64,000 bases of DNA from Cryobacterium sp. N22 (GTDB lineage: Bacteria > Actinomycetota > Actinomycetes > Actinomycetales > Microbacteriaceae). The DNA is taken from positions 1 to 64,000 of the forward strand of contig NZ_PJJP01000028.1 in the NCBI RefSeq assembly GCF_002929555.1, in the 5' to 3' direction. The notes under the pieces were generated by a model. The model saw only the letters and a list, made by a program, of their open reading frames with translations. It was not told where the DNA came from and searched no databases. The position numbers were made by a program, and so were the translations under genes. Positions 26,343 through 34,859 of this stretch are shown piece by piece. How positions within the stretch are numbered: position 1 is the first letter of the stretch; each line of letters starts with the position of its first letter.

Positions 26343-26370
26343 AGGTGGGCAGAGAAATCTCTGCCCACCT
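26343..26370 (-). terminator. Intrinsic terminator of the PTS gene
   Basis: A perfect 13-bp stem (AGGTGGGCAGAGA pairing with its complement, loop of two bases) lies 17 bases past the PTS stop codon. On the minus strand it is followed by TTTGTTG, a short T run, as in a Rho-independent terminator. Confidence 0.8.
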
Positions 26371-26386
26371 GTGTTCGTGCGGGGTG

Positions 26387-28435
26387 TTACTTGGCGGTCA
26401 CCGTCAGAAGCGGGCTTCCGACGCTCACCTGGCCGGAAGCGGCCTGGTCGATCGAGCCGAACTTCTTCGGGTTGGTCACCAGAACCGGGGTCACCAGCGA
26501 GTAGCCGGCTTCCTCGATCACGGCGCGGTCGAAGGTCACCAGCGGGGTACCCGCCTCAACCCTGTCGCCGGCCTTGACCTTGACGTCGAAGCCCTTGCCG
26601 GCGAGGTTGACGGTGTCGATGCCCACGTGAATGAGCATTTCGATGCCGCCGTCCAGCATCAGTCCGAAGGCGTGTCCGGTCGGCTGAGCGACCAGGACCT
26701 TGCCGGCGGCGGGTGCGTAGACCGTGTCCTCGGTCGGGTCGACGCCAACGCCGAGTCCGACGATTCCCTTGCTGAAGACCGGGTCGGGCACATCCGCGAG
26801 CGGAACGACGATGCCGGCGACCGGCGAGCCGATCGTGGCCAGGACAGTGGCGACCATGGTCGCCGTGCCCCCGGCGGCAGGAGCCGTAGCGGCAGCCGTG
26901 CTGGCGGCGACCACCGGTGCCGCGACGGGCGCGACGGGGGCGTGCGTGGCCTCTTCGGCAGCCGTGTCGGCGGCGAGCTGAGCGGCCGCTTCGGCCTTCT
27001 GCTCTGGCGACAGGTAGCCGGAGAGGATCACGAGGATCATCGCGGTGAAGAACGACGCGGCAACGGCCAGTGCGTACAGCGGGATGTTGTTGAACGCGGG
27101 GATGGTCAGCAGCGAGGTGAACACGAACGCGTTGGTCGTGACGCCACCGCCGATGCCGATGATGACACCACCGACGAGGCAACCGACGAGCATGCGCGGG
27201 TAGATGCGCTTGAACCGCAGGTGGATGCCGTACAGCGACGGCTCGGAGATACCACCGAGCAGGCCGGCGGCGAGAGCACCCGTCGCGGTCTGCTTCATCT
27301 GGCTGTTCTTGGCACGGATGGCCAGGACCAGTACACCGGCGGTGGCACCGAAGCAGGCGAAGTTCCAGGCGCCCATCGGGCCCTGGATGAAGTCATAGCC
27401 GAGGGACTGGATGTTCAGCAGCATCACGGCGTTCAGCGGCCAGTGCAGACCCAGCGGAACCATGAACGGGTAGGCCAGCGGGATGACGATCGCGAAGATC
27501 AGCGGTGAGAAGTCGTTGATGGACTTGAGGAACTCGCCGATGGCCGCTCCGCCGAAGACACCGATCGGGCCGATGAGGAAGGCCGTTACGGGGATCATCA
27601 CGAGCATGCTCAGGAACGGCACGAAGATCAGCTGGACGCTGGCCGGGATGATCTTCTTCAGGCCCTTGGTGAGCAGGCCGAGCACGACCGCCATCAGCAG
27701 CGGCGGGAAGACCTGCGAGCTGTAGTCGGTGACGGTCAACGGCAGGCCGAAGATCGACACAATGGCGGCCTTGCCGTCGAAGACGGTCTGGGCCTTGTCG
27801 GAGGCGGCCAGGGCGGAGAAGCCCGGCAGCATGACGACGGCCATGATGCCGAAGCCGACCCACGGGTCGGCGCCGAGGCGCTTCGACGCGTTGTAGGCGA
27901 CCATCAGCGGCAGGAAGACGAACACGCCCTGCCACATCAGGTTGATGAAGGCCCAGCCGGGTTCGAGCTCGACGCCCGGTGCGTTCCACGCGGGGATGAC
28001 GCCGAGGGTGGCCATCAGCGCCATGAAGGTGATGAAGAGCGATGCACCCAGCAGTGCGCCCAGGATCGGGCGGAAGGAGTCGGACAGTACCTCGAAGAAG
28101 GTGTCGAGCCCGGCGAACTTGCCGCGGGGGCCCTTGGCGCGCTCGGCGGCCTTGATGTCGTCGGCGCTTTCGCCCGTGCCAACCTTCTTCATCTCGGGCA
28201 GCGCCAGGATCTCGTTGTACACGGTCTCGACCGCGCCGCCGATGACGACCTGGAAGCGATCTCCGGACTGGGGAACGGCACCCAGGACTGCGGGGATACC
28301 CTCCACAGCCGCCTGGTCGATTCCCGATGCGTCCTTCAGAGTGAAGCGCAGTCGGGTGGCACAGTGAGTGAGCGCGACGACGTTCGCGGCTCCTCCGATG
28401 CTCTCAATAATGTCTTTAGCGGGCGAGGTCGCCAC
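26387..28435 (-). CDS. PTS beta-glucoside/sucrose-type EIIBCA permease
   Basis: 682 residues that phosphorylate and import a sugar using phosphoenolpyruvate. EIIB is at the N-terminus: 'VVALTHCATRLRFTLKDA' with phosphocysteine Cys25. EIIC (about residues 110-460) has about ten membrane helices and 'GISEPSLYGIHLRF'. EIIA (about residues 530-680) has the phospho-His603 in 'HVGIDTVNLAGKGF'. This order is that of the Glc-family beta-glucoside/trehalose/sucrose group. The start is GTG 28435 with AAGGAG seven bases upstream. The 5' leader contains inverted repeats (28488-28542), but no BglG/LicT antiterminator gene is beside it. The exact sugar is not predictable. Confidence 0.9.
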   Translation of the reverse strand: MATSPAKDIIESIGGAANVVALTHCATRLRFTLKDASGIDQAAVEGIPAVLGAVPQSGDRFQVVIGGAVETVYNEILALPEMKKVGTGESADDIKAAERAKGPRGKFAGLDTFFEVLSDSFRPILGALLGASLFITFMALMATLGVIPAWNAPGVELEPGWAFINLMWQGVFVFLPLMVAYNASKRLGADPWVGFGIMAVVMLPGFSALAASDKAQTVFDGKAAIVSIFGLPLTVTDYSSQVFPPLLMAVVLGLLTKGLKKIIPASVQLIFVPFLSMLVMIPVTAFLIGPIGVFGGAAIGEFLKSINDFSPLIFAIVIPLAYPFMVPLGLHWPLNAVMLLNIQSLGYDFIQGPMGAWNFACFGATAGVLVLAIRAKNSQMKQTATGALAAGLLGGISEPSLYGIHLRFKRIYPRMLVGCLVGGVIIGIGGGVTTNAFVFTSLLTIPAFNNIPLYALAVAASFFTAMILVILSGYLSPEQKAEAAAQLAADTAAEEATHAPVAPVAAPVVAASTAAATAPAAGGTATMVATVLATIGSPVAGIVVPLADVPDPVFSKGIVGLGVGVDPTEDTVYAPAAGKVLVAQPTGHAFGLMLDGGIEMLIHVGIDTVNLAGKGFDVKVKAGDRVEAGTPLVTFDRAVIEEAGYSLVTPVLVTNPKKFGSIDQAASGQVSVGSPLLTVTAK

Positions 28436-28487
28436 CAGAATCTCCTTACGGTGTGGATGCCAAACGCGTGGTTCCCGCTTGGTACAG

Positions 28488-28542
28488 CTCAGTCGAACCG
28501 GGTTAGCCGACTGAGATTCTCCTGTTGAATTTCACACAACAG
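28488..28542 (-). promoter_or_regulatory. Paired inverted repeats in the PTS leader
   Basis: CTCAGTCG...CGACTGAG (28488-28495 and 28508-28515) forms an 8-bp stem, with a further AACC/GGTT pair in its loop. CTGTTG-N9-CAACAG (28522-28542) forms a second palindrome upstream. One may be a repressor site and the other an mRNA hairpin in the 5' leader. The binding factor is unknown. Confidence 0.45.
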
Positions 28543-28644
28543 TCGAATTTACACGGTCGGGGCGGCGCGCGCTGGGTCGTAGGTCCCGTGAGGTGGGGGT
28601 ATGGGCCCGAAGCGGGGCGCTCTCAGGCGGGGCGGTGCCGCGAC

Positions 28645-29673
28645 TCAGTCGCGGGTCTGTGCCTCCGGGCGCAACCGGATGAGCCGCTGCGAGCCATCCT
28701 CGGCCAGCTCGGCCAGGTCGCTGCGCGAGGAGAGGAAGTCAGTGAAGGAACGGTAGCCGAGCGGCTTCTCGTTGAAGGACGGGTCCATCCGGCGCATCTG
28801 GTTCTTGACCGTGCCGGTGTTCAGCCATTCGTCGGCGTCGCCCTTGGCGTGACCGATCTGCAGAGCGCGAACAAGAAGCTCCGTCGCGAGCGACTGCGGG
28901 TCGATGTCCTCGGCCGGCTCCGAGTCGTCGTACGGGGAGTCGTCAGTGTGTGAGAACATCGGGATCGTTGTGAGCTTGCGGGCCGCGCTGGCGGGCGGTG
29001 CGGGTTCGGCTTCCACTTCCACGGGCTCGGCGGCCCGGCGGCCGCCCTTGGGCTTGTCGGCACGGGCCGTGTCGGCGTCAGCGTTCGCGGTGACCTTCTC
29101 GATTCCGGGCAGCGAGTCGTAGTCTTCGAACTCGTCGCACGCGGCCGCGAGGGAGGTGCTGGTAGACCCGGCGACGCCGATGCCGACCACGAAACGGCCC
29201 AGACGCTTCGACTTCTGGGCGAGGGCGATGTAGTCGGAGTCGCCGGCGATGATGATGACGTGGGTGAGGTCGGGCAGCCGAAAGAGGTCCTCGACCACGT
29301 CGACGGCCAGACGGATGTCGGCGCCGTTCTTGGTTCCCCGGGTGGTGGTGGTGAACAGCTGGGTGAGGTCCACCGCGCGGGACATCAGCTGGCGCTGGTA
29401 GCTCGCGTTCACGGGCACCGACCAGTCGGCGTATGCGCGGTTGACGACCAGGGTGCCGAACGATGCGGCGAAGTCGATGATGGCGTTGAAGTCCACCGTC
29501 GCGGCGGCCAGCCGGGCGGCGACCTCGGGGTCGGCATCCCGGCTCGTCTTGTCGAAGTTACGGATGCCGTCGCGCTGGAAGGCATTGCGGCCGTGCAGCT
29601 GCTGATAGCGCGAGATGACGATGTTGTCGAAGTCGATGTACAGGCCAACGCGTGCGTCGTTCGGTTCGGTCAT
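28645..29673 (-). CDS. NYN-domain (PIN-like) putative ribonuclease with LOTUS-like tail
   Basis: 342 residues. The N-terminal NYN domain (residues 9-170) shows 'RVGLYIDFDNIVISRY' with metal-binding Asp pairs and 'DLTHVIIIAGDSDYIALAQK' with a further conserved Asp. This is the active-site set of the PIN-like NYN nucleases related to human LIMKAIN/MARF1. The C-terminal segment ('SFNEKPLGYRSFTDFLSSRS') resembles an OST-HTH/LOTUS RNA-binding domain. It should act on RNA in the cytosol. The start is ATG 29673 with AAGGAGCT in front; the frame continues upstream but is not coding. Confidence 0.82.
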   Translation of the reverse strand: MTEPNDARVGLYIDFDNIVISRYQQLHGRNAFQRDGIRNFDKTSRDADPEVAARLAAATVDFNAIIDFAASFGTLVVNRAYADWSVPVNASYQRQLMSRAVDLTQLFTTTTRGTKNGADIRLAVDVVEDLFRLPDLTHVIIIAGDSDYIALAQKSKRLGRFVVGIGVAGSTSTSLAAACDEFEDYDSLPGIEKVTANADADTARADKPKGGRRAAEPVEVEAEPAPPASAARKLTTIPMFSHTDDSPYDDSEPAEDIDPQSLATELLVRALQIGHAKGDADEWLNTGTVKNQMRRMDPSFNEKPLGYRSFTDFLSSRSDLAELAEDGSQRLIRLRPEAQTRD

Positions 29674-29774
29674 GGTGAGCTCCTTAGCCACAGGCGGAAA
29701 ACTCAATAGCGATCCGGTGGTTCCAGTCTGGTGCGCGTGGTGCGGCGAGGGCAACTCGGAACACCCTCGGCCGG

Positions 29775-30389
29775 TCAACTCAGTTGCACGGTCGTGACAC
29801 AGGTGGGATCGTCCGCACCGGTGCCGACCGGTACCTCGGCGGTGTTCTCGCCGTCATCGATGCGCATCGTGAGGTCGCGTCCGGCCGGGAGCCACACATC
29901 GAAGAAACCGTTCTCAAACGTCGTGACGGTCTCGTCGAGGAGCACCTCGTCGCTGGCGTCATCGGTGATCGTCACCTGCAGCTCCTCGTCGGCGAGTTCC
30001 CCGACGCAGGTCGTGAGCGAGTGGAAGTAGCAGTCGTGAGTGTCGTTCAGATACGGTGCGACGGACAGGTGGAAGTCGTCGGTGGGAATGGGGACACTCA
30101 CCTCGTCGTTCCCGCTGGAGAGCAGGAGCTCATCGACACGCACTGAGGCCATCAAGCCGGCCGGGCGCTCTGTCAGCGACTGCGACTGTAGCTGCTCAAT
30201 GAGGTCTTTCACGTTGGTGGGCGCCGCGATGTCGAACTCGGTGAGCATCGCCTCGGCATCCGCCCCCAGACCGATCGAGGGGTCCGCAGCAGCCGGTGTG
30301 GGGTTCGTCTCACCTCCGCCGGTGCAGGCGGTGAGGGAGATGAGGAGGATTATCGAGCCAAGGCTCGCTGCAGATCGAGTACGGAACAT
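29775..30389 (-). CDS. CueP-like copper-binding lipoprotein
   Basis: 204 residues. The signal peptide ends in the lipobox 'LISLTAC'. The body matches the CueP family: 'MLTEFDIAAPTNVKDLIEQL', 'ASVRVDELLLSSG', 'DCYFHSLTTCVGEL' and the tail 'GFFDVWLPAGRDLTMRI'. CueP in Salmonella is a periplasmic copper-binding protein that helps copper resistance. Here a lipidated form would lie on the outer face. It is 21 kb from copA-csoR, so it is not part of that operon. The predicted copper ligands are Cys residues in 'DCYFHSLTTC'. Confidence 0.8.
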   Translation of the reverse strand: MFRTRSAASLGSIILLISLTACTGGGETNPTPAAADPSIGLGADAEAMLTEFDIAAPTNVKDLIEQLQSQSLTERPAGLMASVRVDELLLSSGNDEVSVPIPTDDFHLSVAPYLNDTHDCYFHSLTTCVGELADEELQVTITDDASDEVLLDETVTTFENGFFDVWLPAGRDLTMRIDDGENTAEVPVGTGADDPTCVTTVQLS

Positions 30390-30452
30390 TCCACCAGCCT
30401 GATCCCGCCCGCTTATCGGTCCCAGTGACCAAAGTCCTGGGCGTGCGGATAC

Positions 30453-31430
30453 TCAGCTTTCTCCCGGGCGGTAGATCTCGATTGCCGCGGGCAGTATGCG
30501 CACTGTCACCGTGCGATCGCCGCCAGGGGTAAACGGTGGCGCGCTCTGAACTTCCCCGTCGTGCGCGTAGACCTGGGCGCTGCCGCTGGTCGATCTCAGG
30601 GTGACTTCCGGCCGCACGAACCCGATGGTGTGTCCTGAAAAGCGAAACATCGGCTCTGGACCGTGGTGGGTCCGGCTGTGAGTCCGGCTGGACAACAGGG
30701 AGAGAAACCCACGTCCCCGTGATCGAGCAGTGGAGCGCAGGATTCTGACATCGAGGAGCCCGTCGTCGATTCCTTGCCGTTTCAGTGGCGCGCCTCGGGG
30801 TGGGGCGTAACGGTCGACTCCGATGAACATCGACCAAATGCGAATGTCCTGGCCGTCAAGCGTGCCGCCGAGAGGTGCAGCGGTGAACGCGGCACGAAGA
30901 GCGGCGGCAAGGGTTGCCAACGGCCGGCCCACCGCGGGCTCCATGCGGTTGCGGAGTTGCACGAACCGGGGGTACACGCCCACACTGAGCGTGTTGAGCG
31001 CGAGGACCCGGCCGCGATCGCCGAAGTCGATCTCTGCCAGGTCAACCGCGGAGCCGGTTCCTGCTTGTGCGGCGGCAATGCCCGTTGCCAGATCGGGAAT
31101 CCCGGCCGCGAGCGCGAAGTGGTTGAGAGTTCCACCCGGTAGCGCGAGCAGGGGCAGGTGGGACTCGAACGCGACCTCCGCCGTGGCGGCCACGGAACCA
31201 TCACCGCCGTACACGCCCAGCATGGTGGGCGGGGTGGCCGAGGCCAAGGCAGCGCGGAGCACATCCGAGATGCGCTCGCCCGGAGCGAGAACATGCACAA
31301 CGGCGTCGTGCAATTCTCTGTCCAGAGTCGGTTTGGGGTCTGGTCGTCGCTTGGTGTGGCCGGAGTGTGGATTGATCACGAGGAACAGGCCGGCGCCAGT
31401 GGGCGTGGGCCGGAGCCCCTGGCCGGTCAT
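30453..31430 (-). CDS. Diacylglycerol kinase-family lipid kinase
   Basis: 325 residues. 'LVINPHSG' at the N-terminus and 'GVYGGDGSVAATAEVAFE' with 'ALPGGTLNHFALAAGIP' are the nucleotide-binding motifs of the DAGK catalytic domain. The C-terminal beta-sandwich follows ('VTLRSTSGSAQVYAHDGEVQ'). It should phosphorylate diacylglycerol or a related lipid alcohol. It overlaps the PAP2 gene by four bases (ATGA), so kinase and phosphatase are made together. DAGK and PAP2 domains also occur fused in other actinobacteria. Confidence 0.9.
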   Translation of the reverse strand: MTGQGLRPTPTGAGLFLVINPHSGHTKRRPDPKPTLDRELHDAVVHVLAPGERISDVLRAALASATPPTMLGVYGGDGSVAATAEVAFESHLPLLALPGGTLNHFALAAGIPDLATGIAAAQAGTGSAVDLAEIDFGDRGRVLALNTLSVGVYPRFVQLRNRMEPAVGRPLATLAAALRAAFTAAPLGGTLDGQDIRIWSMFIGVDRYAPPRGAPLKRQGIDDGLLDVRILRSTARSRGRGFLSLLSSRTHSRTHHGPEPMFRFSGHTIGFVRPEVTLRSTSGSAQVYAHDGEVQSAPPFTPGGDRTVTVRILPAAIEIYRPGES

Positions 31431-31987
31431 GACCCGGCCTGCCGTGCGTGAGCGCGGGCATGTTGACGCCGGTGGCGGACGGCGTCGGCTGCCGCGACGG
31501 TTGTCCCGAGCAGGGCTCCGCCGGCCACGTCGGAAAGCCAGTGTGAGCCGGTGTGCAGGCGGGAATAGGCTACGGCGACGGCCATCGGCAGCAACACCAC
31601 GGCGAGCCCGGGGTCATCAAGCGACGCCCCCACGGCGAAGGCGAAGGCGCTGGCGCTGTGGCCGGACGGGAACGTCGCCGAGGTGGGTGGCCGCGGAAGC
31701 CGGCGGCGGCGGGGAACCCCGCTGAGCTGTGGGCGCGATCCGCCGAAAAGCCGCTTGCCGATGAGGTTGGCGCTGAGGCTCGCGATGCTGAGCGAGGTCA
31801 AGCCGCGCGCAGCGGCGGACCGATGACCGGTGACCATGAGGACGGCGCCGGCGGCCGCCCAGAGTTTCGCGTGATCGGCCAGTGAAGACAGGCCGACCAT
31901 CGATCGATCGAACCGGGCCGACGAGGGCCGGCCCACGCGATCGAACACCGTGAGGTCGAGGGCCCGGATGGCGCGTGCCGCCGGCAT
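31427..31987 (-). CDS. PAP2-family lipid phosphatase
   Basis: 186 residues, several hydrophobic helices. Two of the three PAP2 motifs are clear: 'ATFPSGHSASAFAF' (motif C2) and 'YSRLHTGSHWLSDVAGG' (motif C3). C1 is likely 'GKRLFGGSRPQ'. The enzyme should remove phosphate from lipid phosphates such as phosphatidate or undecaprenyl pyrophosphate. It overlaps the upstream DHFR-like gene by one base and the lipid kinase by four. Confidence 0.85.
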   Translation of the reverse strand: MPAARAIRALDLTVFDRVGRPSSARFDRSMVGLSSLADHAKLWAAAGAVLMVTGHRSAAARGLTSLSIASLSANLIGKRLFGGSRPQLSGVPRRRRLPRPPTSATFPSGHSASAFAFAVGASLDDPGLAVVLLPMAVAVAYSRLHTGSHWLSDVAGGALLGTTVAAADAVRHRRQHARAHARQAGS

Positions 31988-32625
31988 CAGGTGGCTCGGT
32001 CCTCACGGGTCATATCGCCCGTCGCCGGCACCGAACCCGTCGAACCGTATCGAAGGAGGACCGCGCCCTTCTCCGAAACAGGCTCGGCGGCGAGCAGCTT
32101 CAGGGCGGTGGGTGGCCCGTCGTCGGGGAACAGGCGTTTTCCGCTGCCGACCACTATCGGGTACACCCACAGGTTCAGCTGGTCGAACAGGCCCCCGGCG
32201 ACGAGACTGCGGGCGAAGTTGATGCTGCCGATCACGTGAATCTCCCGGTGCCGCTCGCGAAGAGAATTCAGCTCGGCGGCGAGATCCCCGCCGAGCAGGT
32301 GCGAGTCCCGCCAGGGCAGTTCGGGTGCTCCCCGAGACGCAACGTACTTGGGGATCGCGTCGAACTTGCGGGCGATGCCGGCGGCGGGTCCGTCGAGCTG
32401 ATGCGGCCAATAGCCGGCGAAGATGTCGTAGGTGCGTCTCCCCAGGAGCAGCGCGTCCATGGCCTGGATCCCGGCGTCGACCTGGATCCCGACGGTGTCG
32501 TCGAACAGGGGCGCCTGCCACCCGCCGAATGCGAATCCGCCATCCGTGTCTTCGTTGGGACCGCCGGGAGCCTGGGCGACTCCGTCGAGGGTGGTGAAGT
32601 GGTCGATGTGAATCCGACCGGACAT
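31987..32625 (-). CDS. Dihydrofolate reductase-family (RibD-like) protein
   Basis: 212 residues. 'DHFTTLDGVAQAPGG' is the N-terminal motif of the DHFR/RibD-C family. 'GRRTYDIFAGYWP' and 'GSINFARSLVAGGLFDQLNL' follow, as in stand-alone RibD-like reductases, and 'YPIVVGSGKRLFPDDG' closes the fold. The true folate DHFR is usually a different gene, so this is likely an NADPH reductase of unknown substrate. It is the first gene of a coupled three-gene operon with PAP2 and lipid kinase (TGATG overlap). Confidence 0.85.
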   Translation of the reverse strand: MSGRIHIDHFTTLDGVAQAPGGPNEDTDGGFAFGGWQAPLFDDTVGIQVDAGIQAMDALLLGRRTYDIFAGYWPHQLDGPAAGIARKFDAIPKYVASRGAPELPWRDSHLLGGDLAAELNSLRERHREIHVIGSINFARSLVAGGLFDQLNLWVYPIVVGSGKRLFPDDGPPTALKLLAAEPVSEKGAVLLRYGSTGSVPATGDMTREDRAT

Positions 32626-32683
32626 GGTGATCTCCCTTCTCGCGATGCAGCCACTGTAGGCCTCTGTAGGGATCTGCCGGTCG

Positions 32684-33340
32684 TCAGACGGGTTCGACGT
32701 CAACCCACTCGTGGCCAAGGGTCTTCAGGGATGCGCTTCCGGCCGTTACGTGGGCGACGACCGCGGCGAGCCGCTCGGCGTCGTCGTCGGCGATGTGCAG
32801 CACGGCGTCCTGCCCATAGTCCGTGCCCAGGACGAGCACACCGCGCTGGCGCAGCTCGGCTTCGATGCGGCCGGCATCCGCATGGGGGAGGGTGAGCGTG
32901 AACAACTCACGGCGTTCGCGTTCTACGAGCATCCCGAGGGACTGGGCGCGATCGATCGTGATGAGCACAGCCTCCGAGTAGGCGCGCACAAGACCGCCGG
33001 CACCGAGGAGCGTGCCACCGAAGTAGCGAGTGACGACAGCCACGCAGTCGACCAATCCGCGTCCGGACAGTGCCTCCAGCATGGGACGCCCCGCGGTTCC
33101 GGATGGCTCCCCGTCGTCATTCGAGCGGCGCACCTGATCGGGAGTGCCCCGCGGCCCGATCACGAAAGCCGAACAGTGGTGACGGGCGCCCCAGTGCTCC
33201 TTGCTCGCCTCGTCGATCGCCGCGCGCGCGGCATCCTCGGTGTCGATTCTGACCAGACGGCAGAGGAACCTGGAGCGTTTGACGTCGATCTCGGCCTCAA
33301 CGTGGCTGCCGAGGCCGCCGCGCAGAGTGAGATCAGACAT
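32684..33340 (-). CDS. YigZ/IMPACT-family protein
   Basis: 218 residues. The N-terminal UPF0029 (Impact) domain has 'KEHWGARHHCSAFVIG', 'NDDGEPSGTAGRPMLEAL' and 'VVTRYFGGTLLGAGGLVRAY', all canonical. A C-terminal DUF1949 domain follows. YigZ proteins bind nucleic acid and are linked to translation control in some bacteria. The start ATG at 33340 fits the full-length family. It is 58 bp from the next gene and is not coupled. Confidence 0.9.
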   Translation of the reverse strand: MSDLTLRGGLGSHVEAEIDVKRSRFLCRLVRIDTEDAARAAIDEASKEHWGARHHCSAFVIGPRGTPDQVRRSNDDGEPSGTAGRPMLEALSGRGLVDCVAVVTRYFGGTLLGAGGLVRAYSEAVLITIDRAQSLGMLVERERRELFTLTLPHADAGRIEAELRQRGVLVLGTDYGQDAVLHIADDDAERLAAVVAHVTAGSASLKTLGHEWVDVEPV

Positions 33341-33363
33341 GTGCCCAGTCTCCCGTAGTTGGA

Positions 33364-34077
33364 TCAGAGGCTGAGCTCGCGGGTGACGAGTCGCTGGGCG
33401 ACCAGGCTCAGAGACGTTTGGTGCGAACGGGCGTGGCGGCGAATAAGGTCGAAGGCCGCCTCAATCGACACATTGGCGGTTTCCGCGACGACGCCCTTGG
33501 CCTGCTCGATGATGATCCGGCTCGACAGGGCCCTTTGCAGCTGGTCGCGAAGCGTTGAGGCGTCACGGATGGTCCGTTCATGCAGGATGCCGATGGTCGC
33601 CACGTCGGCGAGGGCCTGTGCGGCCCGAATGTCGTGCTGGTTCAGCTCTCCACGCTCGTTCCGCATGAGATTCAGCGTGCCGATTGTGGTGTCTCGCAGT
33701 CGCAGGGGGATGGCGTAGACCGAGTGGATGCCCTGGGCGCGTGCGGTGTCGCAGAAGGCCGGCCAGCGGGAGGAACCGATGTCGATGTCCGGCAGCGAGA
33801 CCACGGAGCGGGTGCGGAAGCACTCCAGGCAGGGCCCCGCGTCAGCGTCGATTTGCATCACTTCCACGAGGGTGTTCGCCTCACTGGTGGATGCGACGAC
33901 CTCCAACTTGTCGGCGGCATTGGCCAAGAGAATCCCTGCAGAGTCGACATCGAGGAGATCGTGGCAGGTCTCCACCAGGGTTTGTAAGAGGTCGAGGACG
34001 TCGTAGCCGGCCACGAGGGTGTCCGCGAAAGTGGCGAACGCATCAAAAAGCAGTTCGAGGCGGGTGGTCTCATTCAT
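33364..34077 (-). CDS. GAF-ANTAR regulator
   Basis: 237 residues. A GAF domain (residues 20-165, 'LLDVDSAGILLANAADKLEV') senses a ligand or signal. A C-terminal ANTAR domain (residues 175-232, 'LSSRIIIEQAKGVVAETANV' and 'AAFDLIRRHARSHQTSLS') binds RNA hairpins and stops transcription termination. The ANTAR half has the usual conserved pattern. It overlaps the upstream GAF-ANTAR gene by eight bases, so the two form a pair. Mycobacterial homologues control nutrient responses. Confidence 0.9.
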   Translation of the reverse strand: MNETTRLELLFDAFATFADTLVAGYDVLDLLQTLVETCHDLLDVDSAGILLANAADKLEVVASTSEANTLVEVMQIDADAGPCLECFRTRSVVSLPDIDIGSSRWPAFCDTARAQGIHSVYAIPLRLRDTTIGTLNLMRNERGELNQHDIRAAQALADVATIGILHERTIRDASTLRDQLQRALSSRIIIEQAKGVVAETANVSIEAAFDLIRRHARSHQTSLSLVAQRLVTRELSL

Positions 34078-34774
34078 GGGACGGCCCCGGCTCGGTCAGC
34101 GCGGTGAAGCGGATCCGCCGTTCGATGACGTCCTGGGCGATCTGGCGCATCGGGCGATTCTCGGCGAAGGCCCGCGCCTGGATGATCAGGTGGGCGTCCT
34201 CGGCGCTCGTTCCGAGTTGGGCGAGGACCATGCCCGTCGCCTGGTGGATGAGTCGCCGTGAGAAAGTCGTCGTCTCGTCGGGGTGGATGTCAGTGCTGAT
34301 GGCGTGGCGCAGGATGATCCGGCTGACCATGGCTGAGAGAGCGAGGGTCTGCCCCTGTTGTTCGGGGGTGAGCGAGACCGGCGCGATGGAGTAGAGGTCC
34401 ACCGCGCCGATCTCGAGCGGGCCGAAGAGAAGCGGAAAGGCGAAGATCGCCCCGATCTGCTCCTCGCGGATGGCCGCCAGGAAGGCCGGCCAAGAGACAC
34501 TGCTCCGCGAGGCCAGGTCGGGTTCGAGGACAGGCTGCCGGTTGACCAACGCGTCCCAGCACGGGCCTTCACCGAGGTCGAACTGCAGCTCATCCACTCG
34601 CCCGGCCCTGGCATCCGTGGCCGAGATTGTCTCGGCGCCGAGAAACGATCCGAAGGTCGAGATCGAGGCGCCGGAGACCGGCAAAAACCGCAGGAATGGG
34701 CGAGCAAGCTCGGAGATCCGGGCTCCACTATCGGACAGGGCATCCGATGCCATCAGGAACGGATCATTCGCCAT
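34070..34774 (-). CDS. GAF-ANTAR regulator (second of pair)
   Basis: 234 residues with the same GAF plus ANTAR layout as its neighbour but little identical sequence in the GAF part. The ANTAR piece is 'RRLIHQATGMVLAQLGTSAE' and 'AHLIIQARAFAENRPMRQIA'. The start is ATG 34774 with AGGAGG eleven bases upstream; a GTG at 34777 has better spacing (eight) and is also possible. Overlap of eight bases with the next gene suggests coupled translation and possibly a mixed dimer. Confidence 0.85.
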   Translation of the reverse strand: MANDPFLMASDALSDSGARISELARPFLRFLPVSGASISTFGSFLGAETISATDARAGRVDELQFDLGEGPCWDALVNRQPVLEPDLASRSSVSWPAFLAAIREEQIGAIFAFPLLFGPLEIGAVDLYSIAPVSLTPEQQGQTLALSAMVSRIILRHAISTDIHPDETTTFSRRLIHQATGMVLAQLGTSAEDAHLIIQARAFAENRPMRQIAQDVIERRIRFTALTEPGPSHE

Positions 34775-34859
34775 CACCGTTGATTCCTCCTCTTTTTTGC
34801 CAGCGTACGCGGCACAGATCCGCGAGCCAACCCATTGCATTCGGGCGCGTTCGCGCTAC

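Noticed and set aside
26926-27182. Small Ala-rich plus-strand frames inside the PTS gene
   Set aside because: They are shadows of the Ala/Val-rich linker between EIIC and EIIA.
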